From Eubacteriales bacterium (lineage in GTDB: Bacteria > Bacillota > Clostridia > Christensenellales > CAG-138), in assembly GCA_028701165.1 (NCBI GenBank), contig JAQVRG010000131.1:1-5039 (forward strand): 5,039 nucleotides of DNA, written 5' to 3'. Of this stretch, positions 1 through 3,936 are shown piece by piece. The notes below the pieces were generated by a model. That model ran no database searches and was not told the origin of the DNA. It saw only the letters and a program-made list of their open reading frames with translations. Both the position numbers and the translations under genes were made by a program. Position 1 is the first letter of the stretch, and the number at the start of each line of letters is the position of its first letter.

Positions 1-1126
1 CGCCCGCGATGATGGCGATGCCCTCGACGGGAATGCCGATGGAGGTGAGCACCATGGCAAGCATGATCATGCCCGCGCCGGAAACGCCCGCCGTGCCGAC
101 GGAAGCAAGAGTCGCGGTGAGGACGACCATCGCCATATCGGCAAGGGTCAGGTTGATGCCGTAGCAAGCCGCGATGAACACGGTGGCGACAGCTTGATAA
201 ATCGCGGTACCGTCCATGTTGATGGTCGCGCCCAGCGGCAGCACAAAGGAGCTGATCTCCGGCTCCGCGCCCATTTTATTGCAGCACTCGATATTTAAGG
301 GCAGCGTCGCGTTGGAGGAGGTGGTGGTGAACGCGCAGATCATAGCGGGCGCCAAGCCCTTGAAGAACGCAATGGGGTTCATATTGCTGAGGAACCGGAT
401 GCTGCAGCCGTAAACCAGCACGACGTGGATGATATACCCAAGATACGCGATGCCGATGACCAGCGCGAGCGTACCCACGATGGACGCGCCGTTCACGGCG
501 ACAACGTTTGCCATCAGGCAGAAAACGCCGACCGGTGTGATTTTAATAATCATCATCATAACCTTCATGACGACGTCGTTCATGCAGTTGACGAAATCAC
601 CGATTTTTTCACCTTTTTCACCGGCGGAAAGGATGCCCGCGCCCATCAGAATGGCAATCACGATAACGGGCAGCATGTCGGCGTTGACCATAGGCGCAAG
701 GACGTTGCTGGGGAAGATGCCCACGATCACATCCATGACGCCGGGAGCTTCCTTGGCGGTATATTCAAGCGAGGACAGCTCCGCGCTGGGCAGCGCGGGG
801 AACGCGCCCTTGAAGATGTTTGCCAGCACAAGGCCGATCACGACGGCGATAGCGGTGGTGATCATATAATACACGAAGGTTTTGATGCCTACGCTGCCGA
901 CGCGCTTGAGATCTTTGAGCGAGATTACGCCGTCGGTGATGGAGAAGAGTACCACGGGAACGACTAGGAACTTCAGCAGATTGATGTAGATCGTTCCGAT
1001 GGGCTTGAGGTAGTTGGTGGTGAAGTCCGGATTCCCCAAAAAGCACAGGCCGACAAGAATACCGGCGAACATGCCGATGAAGATCCACGCGGGAAGAGAG
1101 AGTTTCTTTGCAGATTTCTTTTCCAC
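1..1126 (-). CDS. DAACS-family (SDF) dicarboxylate/amino-acid:cation symporter, C-terminus cut off
   Basis: Inner-membrane secondary transporter of the glutamate/dicarboxylate:sodium or proton symporter family (GltP/DctA/GltPh fold). The minus-strand reading frame is open from a GTG at 1126 to the window edge, giving 375 residues; family members usually have about 400-430. Seen: a hydrophobic first helix (about 12-30), then successive membrane segments. The serine/threonine-rich re-entrant loop HP1 is at 264-276 (TTTSSNATLP core), the TM7 motif NMDGT at 303-307, and HP2 at 340-352 (ASVGTAGVSGAGM). These are the family's cation and substrate-binding elements. Family members usually have AGVPG at the HP2 tip; here it is AGVSG. 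The protein leaves the window just before the TM8 segment whose Arg or neutral residue separates acidic from neutral substrates, so the substrate cannot be named. It is transcribed divergently from the regulator operon. Family assignment is near certain; the physiological substrate is unknown. Confidence 0.95.
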   Translation of the reverse strand, partial: MEKKSAKKLSLPAWIFIGMFAGILVGLCFLGNPDFTTNYLKPIGTIYINLLKFLVVPVVLFSITDGVISLKDLKRVGSVGIKTFVYYMITTAIAVVIGLVLANIFKGAFPALPSAELSSLEYTAKEAPGVMDVIVGIFPSNVLAPMVNADMLPVIVIAILMGAGILSAGEKGEKIGDFVNCMNDVVMKVMMMIIKITPVGVFCLMANVVAVNGASIVGTLALVIGIAYLGYIIHVVLVYGCSIRFLSNMNPIAFFKGLAPAMICAFTTTSSNATLPLNIECCNKMGAEPEISSFVLPLGATINMDGTAIYQAVATVFIAACYGINLTLADMAMVVLTATLASVGTAGVSGAGMIMLAMVLTSIGIPVEGIAIIAG

Positions 1127-1132
1127 AGTATG

Positions 1133-1137
1133 CCTCC
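1133..1137 (-). promoter_or_regulatory. Ribosome binding site that fixes the GTG start of the symporter
   Basis: Read on the minus strand, a perfect GGAGG lies 6 bases upstream of the GTG at 1126-1124. No in-frame ATG or TTG lies nearby upstream; the preceding codons are ATT TGG AGG CAT ACT. A TTG at 1139 begins a different, overlapping frame that lacks the transporter motifs. The GTG also puts a short charged stretch (VEKKSAKK) ahead of the first membrane helix, as is usual in this family. Confidence 0.85.
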
Positions 1138-1181
1138 AAATGTATTTAATCTATGTAAAACGCTTTGGAGTTGGCGCGTCG

Positions 1182-1211
1182 GCAATCCTACAGCGCGGAT
1201 GATTGCAGGAT
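1182..1211. repeat. Overlapping short inverted repeats upstream of the symporter
   Basis: GCAATC (1182-1187) is matched by GATTGC (1201-1206), and ATCCT (1185-1189) by AGGAT (1207-1211). The two pairings use overlapping left arms and so exclude each other. They lie 56-85 bases upstream of the symporter start and would be in its 5' untranslated RNA if transcription begins further upstream. Arms are only 5-6 bp, so the evidence is weak. Confidence 0.25.
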
Positions 1212-1223
1212 AAGACGGTACTT

Positions 1224-1252
1224 GCCGAATGCTGCGCTGTGCGAGCCGAATG
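1224..1252. repeat. Direct repeat GCCGAATG, two copies 21 bp apart
   Basis: Perfect 8-base copies lie at 1224-1231 and 1245-1252. The 21-bp start-to-start distance is two turns of B-DNA, so both copies would face the same side of the helix. They sit about 100-130 bases upstream of the symporter start, within its probable leader or promoter-proximal region. This may be a protein-binding site or chance. Confidence 0.3.
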
Positions 1253-1358
1253 TGGAAGCTCCGGGGCGTTTGACATACACAAGAGTTGACGCTGTGCATG
1301 CGTGGCGTGATATGTAATGAGATATTAAATAAATAACATATCGCGCGCGGCTTAACAA

Positions 1359-1413
1359 CCCGTTAAGAGGCAATATAACGGATGCTTAACGGGATTGAAC
1401 GATGTTTTAACGG
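1359..1413. promoter_or_regulatory. Cluster of TAACGG boxes, helically phased, with a 9-bp inverted repeat
   Basis: TAACGG occurs on the plus strand at 1376-1381, 1387-1392 and 1408-1413, with starts 11 and 21 bp apart, about one and two helical turns. An inverted copy, CCGTTA, is at 1360-1365. CCCGTTAAG (1359-1367) and CTTAACGGG (1385-1393) form a perfect 9-bp inverted repeat with a 17-bp spacer. A second dyad, CTTAAC (1351-1356) / GTTAAG (1362-1367), overlaps it. A minus-strand TTTAAT (1329-1324) could be a -10 box with a poor -35, which would place these boxes at roughly -43 to -96, a usual position for an activator. Their role as binding sites for a regulator of the symporter is inference. 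Confidence 0.45.
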
Positions 1414-1434
1414 AATACAAACGCCTGTTGCCTT

Positions 1435-1459
1435 GTACGCGTTCCCGTCGGGAGCGTAC
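1435..1459. repeat. 25-bp dyad GTACGC...GCGTAC with inner TCCCG/CGGGA arms
   Basis: The outer arms are GTACGC (1435-1440) and GCGTAC (1454-1459). The inner arms TCCCG (1443-1447) and CGGGA (1449-1453) flank a single central T, with GT (1441-1442) unpaired on the left side. Eleven base pairs are possible in total, although the innermost ones would open to form a loop in RNA. No T-tract follows on either strand, so it is not a terminator. It could be an operator or part of a small RNA; its function is unknown. Confidence 0.45.
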
Positions 1460-1563
1460 TCGAATGTCACGTATGATATTCGGAAGACGCGCAGCGCGAG
1501 CCTTGCCAAAGCTGTTATAAATATACAGAATAATATGCGAATGCCGACGGTGAGACGGATATG

Positions 1564-1617
1564 CCCGGACGGGCCGCGTATGCTTGCGGCGGGCGTTTGA
1601 CGGCGTGATCATCGCCG
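1564..1617. repeat. Three small GC-rich hairpins in a row
   Basis: CCCG (1564-1567) / CGGG (1570-1573), GCCGC (1573-1577) / GCGGC (1586-1590), and CGGCG (1601-1605) / CGCCG (1613-1617) lie within 54 bases. The third loop contains the palindrome TGATCA. The first two share base 1573 and cannot both be complete. In GC-rich DNA such short arms arise easily, and no T-tract follows. Confidence 0.25.
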
Positions 1618-1648
1618 CGCTGCGCGATAACGGGCGCTGTATTTCAAC

Positions 1649-1684
1649 AAAAAAAGGCGGTGTGCCGGCGCATCGCTGCGCGGC
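1649..1684 (-). terminator. Possible leftward terminator-like hairpin plus T7 tract
   Basis: Read on the minus strand, GCCGCGCA (1684-1677) and TGCGCCGGC (1672-1664) pair around a GCGA loop with one bulged base. Eight bases (ACACCGCC) follow, then seven T residues (1655-1649). The stem is strong, but the 8-base gap to the T-tract is longer than in typical intrinsic terminators, and no leftward gene ending here was found. It may end an antisense or spurious transcript, or be the edge of a degenerate intergenic repeat. Confidence 0.25.
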
Positions 1685-1715
1685 GGAATGACAGGGGAGA
1701 GCCCCGTGCCTGCCG

Positions 1716-1744
1716 TTGACAAAACCTGAGGAATATGTTATAAG
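1716..1744 (+). promoter_or_regulatory. Near-consensus sigma-A/sigma-70 promoter for the regulator operon
   Basis: A perfect -35 box TTGACA (1716-1721) is followed by a 17-bp spacer and TATAAG (1739-1744; 5 of 6 matches to TATAAT). TG at 1736-1737 adds an extended -10 element. The predicted start is near 1751, and it points toward the GntR regulator at 2089, leaving a leader of about 338 nt. Because the promoter is so close to consensus it probably needs no activator. It would suit control by a repressor, possibly the GntR product itself, or control within the leader. It could instead drive a separate small RNA. Confidence 0.75.
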
Positions 1745-1870
1745 AATTCATTAGAGAGCGTAGGCTGAAATAAATTTTTATTGTTTTTACCGCTCCCGTT
1801 TTCTTGAGCGCCTTGGATACGCACACATTTCTGCATGCGCCATAGCGTTATGACAACGGGTCTGTAGCAT

Positions 1871-1890
1871 GCCGATGCGAAAGCGATGGC
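1871..1890 (+). other. RNA hairpin with GAAA tetraloop
   Basis: GCCGATGC (1871-1878) and GCGATGGC (1883-1890) pair around GAAA (1879-1882). Five Watson-Crick pairs and two G-T wobbles surround one A-A mismatch. GNRA loops closed by C-G are especially stable and are common in structured RNAs. It lies about 120 nt into the predicted operon leader. Confidence 0.4.
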
Positions 1891-1933
1891 TGACCCGCGT
1901 GGTGCGCCGGACTCTCCAAGATGCCAAAATTTT

Positions 1934-1965
1934 AAGGACGTGATTCTGTTTCATGAGAATTCCTT
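1934..1965 (+). other. Leader hairpin that pairs an AAGGA with TCCTT
   Basis: AAGGA (1934-1938) pairs with TCCTT (1961-1965) and ATTCT (1943-1947) with AGAAT (1956-1960). CGTG bulges on the left and the 8-base loop GTTTCATG closes the stem. The stem would hide a Shine-Dalgarno-like AAGGA and place the ATG at 1953 at the loop edge, next to the inner stem. No T-tract follows on either strand (a run of A residues follows on the plus strand), so it is not an intrinsic terminator. Confidence 0.4.
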
Positions 1966-2081
1966 CACAAAAAAACTGTACCGACCCGGGCGATGGCGGC
2001 GAATATAGAGCCCATGCACGCAGTGCAGCGAGATTCGCTTTTGCCGCCGGGGAGAACGCCGCGCGCGCTTTGCGCGGTTGA
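1953..2081 (+). CDS. Possible 42-codon upstream ORF ending on the regulator's ribosome binding site
   Basis: An ATG at 1953 opens a 42-codon frame, in a different frame from the regulator, rich in Ala and Arg toward its end. Its TGA (2079-2081) overlaps the GAGG Shine-Dalgarno of the regulator (2080-2083), an arrangement often seen with translational coupling. Against it: the nearest Shine-Dalgarno-like AAGGA is 14 bases upstream, longer than usual, and the composition simply follows the local GC-rich DNA. No homolog is recognised. I regard it as a candidate only. Confidence 0.2.
   Translation: MRIPSQKNCTDPGDGGEYRAHARSAARFAFAAGENAARALRG
2059..2077 (+). other. GC hairpin just before the regulator's ribosome binding site
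   Basis: CCGCGC (2059-2064) and GCGCGG (2072-2077) form a perfect 6-bp GC stem with a 7-base loop, ending two bases before the GAGG at 2080. Such a stem can keep the binding site single-stranded, or stall or block initiation. It may influence how much regulator is made. No U-tract follows, so it is not a terminator. Confidence 0.35.
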
Positions 2082-2083
2082 GG
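2080..2083 (+). promoter_or_regulatory. Ribosome binding site used to choose the regulator start
   Basis: GAGG lies 5 bases upstream of the ATG at 2089. The frame extends to an earlier ATG at 1993, which would add 32 residues rich in Pro, Arg and Ala. That ATG has no Shine-Dalgarno sequence, and GntR DNA-binding domains normally begin within the first 10-20 residues. I therefore favour 2089. Confidence 0.65.
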
Positions 2084-2088
2084 TGCGT

Positions 2089-3066
2089 ATGGAAAAGAAA
2101 GCTTCGCGCATACTAAGTGTGGATAGGAATATTTCGATTCCGCTTTATAGACAGCTTGCCAACAACATTCGCTATAATGTTGCGGTAGGCAACATTGCGC
2201 CTAACGCAAAGCTGCCGCCGGTAAAAGTGTTGGCGTCGGAAATGGGGCTGAGCTTTGACACGGTTCGGTCTGCCTATAAGCTTTTGGAATCGGAAAAAAT
2301 CGTGATCACGCGGCCGCACTACGGTACGATTGTACAGGGCTTGATTTATCATGACGAGAATACGAGCGACGATAGATTAAGCGAGATCGAGGAGAATCTG
2401 TTCCGCGTTTTGGAGCAACTGCTCAGCAACGGTTTCAGCATGGAAGAAATACAGCCGATGCTGACAAGAATCATCAACAGATGCCAGTCTGCCGATAAGA
2501 CGCAAACATATTTATTCCTTGAGTGCAACGCGTACGATCAGCGGATATGCGACCAGGTGCGCGACAGCTTGCAGATCGACTTAAAATACATGCAAACGCA
2601 GGAGCTGCCCGCGCTTGCAAAAAAGCTGAAAACGGGATCGAAGCCGTATAGGGGCGTCATAACGACGTACTTCCATTACGACGAAGTGAAAGCCTTTTTT
2701 GACCAGTACGGCATTCCTGTCTACGGAATAGTCGTTGACTTACAGCAGGAGATGGTGAGCAGCCTGATCGCGCTTCCGGCTAACTCCATCGTCGGCGTGG
2801 TATATCAACCGTGGCTGAATCGGCTGCAGCTCTCCAATCTTATATCTTCCATCAGGCCGGATCTGAAATTCCGAGGCGCGAACGCTGAAAACGCCGAGGA
2901 GCTTGACGCGCTGATCCACGCGGAAGATATAAACGTATTTATCGTCTCGCATCCTTGCGAAGACGATATCTGTAAGGGGCGACCGGATGCGCAGGTCTTT
3001 TTCTTCTATACAAACGTAAACCTGCAATCCCTGTCGCAGCTAAAAACCATACTAAATTGCGGATAA
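2089..3066 (+). CDS. GntR-family transcriptional regulator with atypical C-terminal sensor domain
   Basis: Cytoplasmic DNA-binding regulator of 325 residues from the chosen ATG. Residues 15-83 are a typical GntR winged helix: IPLYRQLANNIRYNVAVG, then KLPPVKVLASEMGLSFDTVRSAYKLLESEKIV and a wing ending HYGTIV. Residues 88-135 are helical and resemble a linker or dimerisation segment (FSMEEIQPMLTRII). Residues 139-322 alternate hydrophobic strands and helices (YLFLECNAYD, RGVITTYFHYDEV, IPVYGIVVDL, SIVGVVYQP, INVFIVSHP, AQVFFFYTNV). This looks more like a periplasmic-binding or Rossmann-like fold than the usual FadR (FCD) or UTRA sensor. It sits first in the operon, 19 bases before sgcQ, so it probably controls the operon in response to a pathway metabolite. 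Family: sure of the DNA-binding domain; the ligand and the C-terminal family are not identified. Confidence 0.9.
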   Translation: MEKKASRILSVDRNISIPLYRQLANNIRYNVAVGNIAPNAKLPPVKVLASEMGLSFDTVRSAYKLLESEKIVITRPHYGTIVQGLIYHDENTSDDRLSEIEENLFRVLEQLLSNGFSMEEIQPMLTRIINRCQSADKTQTYLFLECNAYDQRICDQVRDSLQIDLKYMQTQELPALAKKLKTGSKPYRGVITTYFHYDEVKAFFDQYGIPVYGIVVDLQQEMVSSLIALPANSIVGVVYQPWLNRLQLSNLISSIRPDLKFRGANAENAEELDALIHAEDINVFIVSHPCEDDICKGRPDAQVFFFYTNVNLQSLSQLKTILNCG

Positions 3067-3085
3067 TGACTATTGGGAGGAACAT

Positions 3086-3898
3086 ATGAATCGGTTAGAA
3101 GAACTTTTCGGGGTGAAAAAACCCATTATTGCGATGTGTCATCTACAGGCTATGCCGGGCGATCCGTATTACGACGCCGCCTTGGGTATGCCGCATGTGG
3201 TGGAAATGGCGAAGCGCGATCTGGAGGCTCTGCAGCAGGGCGGAGTGGATGGCGTTATGTTTTCCAATGAGTTCAGCCTTCCTTACCTCACCAAGGTAAA
3301 GCCGGAGACCGTGGCGGCTATGGCGAGGATCATCGGGCAGCTTATGAGCGAAATCTCCGTACCCTATGGCGTGAACTGCCTTTGGGATCCGATCGCATCC
3401 ATCGATCTTGCGGCGGCGGTAGACGCGAAGTTTCTCCGCGAAATCATCAGCGGCGTATATGCAAGCGACTTTGGACTCTGGAACACAAACGTAGGGGAAA
3501 CCGTCCGCCATAAAATGGCGTTGCATCAGGATAAGCTTATGCTTTTCTACAATATCGTCCCGGAAGCCGCCAAGTATCTTGCGGATAGGGATATTGAGCA
3601 AATCGCAAGGAGCACGGAGTTCAATAACCGCCCCGACGCGCTTTGCGTTTCCGGTCTTACCGCCGGCTCCGCCACCGACAGCCAGATATTGAAGCGCGTC
3701 AAGGACGCCGCAAAGCATACGCCGGTGCTGTGCAATACCGGCTGCAAGGCCTGCAATATTGCCGAACAGCTCAGCATAGCGGACGGCGCTGTAGTCGCCA
3801 CCACCTTCAAATACGACGGCGTTTTTGAAAACGCGGTCGATGTGCGCCGCGTTACGGAGTTCATGGACGTTGTAAAAGCCTTCCGTCAAACGCTATAG
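3086..3898 (+). CDS. sgcQ: SgcQ/BtpA-family TIM-barrel protein
   Basis: A complete 270-residue protein of the BtpA family (PF03437 type), predicted cytoplasmic (beta/alpha)8 barrel. Motifs seen: MCHLQAMPGDPYY (17-29), GGVDGVMFSNEFSLPYL (52-68), PYGVN (93-97), FLREIISGVYASDFG (116-130), CVSGLTAG (187-194), CNTGC (216-220), ADGAVVATTFKYDG (232-245) and VDVRRVTEFM (251-260). From memory, these match E. coli SgcQ, encoded in the sgc operon beside PTS and epimerase genes, more closely than cyanobacterial BtpA, which affects photosystem I accumulation. No reaction is established for SgcQ; the fold and neighbours suggest a sugar or sugar-phosphate enzyme. The ATG at 3086 has GGGAGG 5 bases upstream. 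One oddity is a Cys-x3-Cys-x2-Cys pattern at 216-223 near the likely phosphate-binding loop. Family very sure, function open. Confidence 0.93.
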   Translation: MNRLEELFGVKKPIIAMCHLQAMPGDPYYDAALGMPHVVEMAKRDLEALQQGGVDGVMFSNEFSLPYLTKVKPETVAAMARIIGQLMSEISVPYGVNCLWDPIASIDLAAAVDAKFLREIISGVYASDFGLWNTNVGETVRHKMALHQDKLMLFYNIVPEAAKYLADRDIEQIARSTEFNNRPDALCVSGLTAGSATDSQILKRVKDAAKHTPVLCNTGCKACNIAEQLSIADGAVVATTFKYDGVFENAVDVRRVTEFMDVVKAFRQTL

Positions 3899-3936
3899 TT
3901 TTCCTCAATACAAACTTTGGATAGGAGCTGCGCCTT

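Larger units (their letters stand above)
1127..2088. other. Long divergent intergenic region without a convincing protein gene
   Basis: This stretch separates the leftward symporter from the rightward regulator operon. Several open frames of 60-86 codons cross it (for example 1352-1612 minus, 1382-1600 plus, 1644-1826 minus). None has a good ribosome binding site, a recognisable domain or a membrane pattern, so I treat them as chance. What it does hold is listed separately: phased TAACGG repeats and inverted repeats in 1182-1459, GC-rich hairpins in 1564-1684, a strong rightward promoter at 1716-1744, and a structured leader from about 1751 to the regulator start. The size, about 960 bases, is large for two divergent promoters and leaves room for a small RNA. 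Confidence 0.7.
1751..2088 (+). other. Long, potentially structured 5' leader of the operon
   Basis: This is the RNA predicted to run from the promoter to the GntR start. CGCTC (1791-1795) can pair either with GAGCG upstream (1756-1760) or with GAGCG downstream (1806-1810), so two exclusive hairpins are possible. GCCGATGC and GCGATGGC (1871-1890) form a hairpin with a GAAA tetraloop. Further stems are at 1934-1965 and 2059-2077. A T-rich patch lies at 1774-1789. I recognised no known riboswitch consensus (no T-box GGTGG-type element, no GEMM-like core) and no intrinsic terminator. Whether it acts as a regulatory leader, a small RNA or just spacer is unknown. Confidence 0.4.

Noticed and set aside
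425..967. Plus-strand 180-codon open frame rich in His and Asp
   Set aside because: Antisense to the symporter. Its composition mirrors codons of the membrane protein on the other strand; no domain and no ribosome binding site.
765..1139. Minus-strand 124-codon frame starting at TTG 1139
   Set aside because: Overlaps the symporter in another frame; Arg/His-rich, lacks motifs, while the GTG frame gives an uninterrupted transporter.
1382..1600. 72-codon plus-strand frame and 86-codon minus-strand frame (1352-1612) in the intergenic region
   Set aside because: They overlap on opposite strands, lack ribosome binding sites and recognisable features, and cover inverted repeats.
1644..1826. 60-codon minus-strand frame, slightly basic and hydrophobic
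   Set aside because: Runs antisense across the strong rightward promoter; no ribosome binding site or family resemblance. Chance frame most likely.
1295..1840. TGCATGCG at 1295-1302 and again at 1833-1840
   Set aside because: Only two 8-base copies 538 bp apart around a self-complementary GCATGC core; not enough to claim a shared operator.
1940..2008. 22-codon GTG-started frame after AAGGA
   Set aside because: Only one base separates AAGGA from the GTG, too close for initiation; overlaps the better-placed ATG frame at 1953.
1993..2088. N-terminal 32-residue extension of the GntR regulator from the ATG at 1993
   Set aside because: No Shine-Dalgarno before 1993, odd Pro/Arg/Ala composition, and the GntR domain starts right after the ATG at 2089, which has GAGG at good spacing.
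3143..3889. Minus-strand 248-codon frame opposite sgcQ
   Set aside because: Long but fully antisense to a gene with clear family motifs; no recognisable domain, a common artefact in GC-rich codon patterns.
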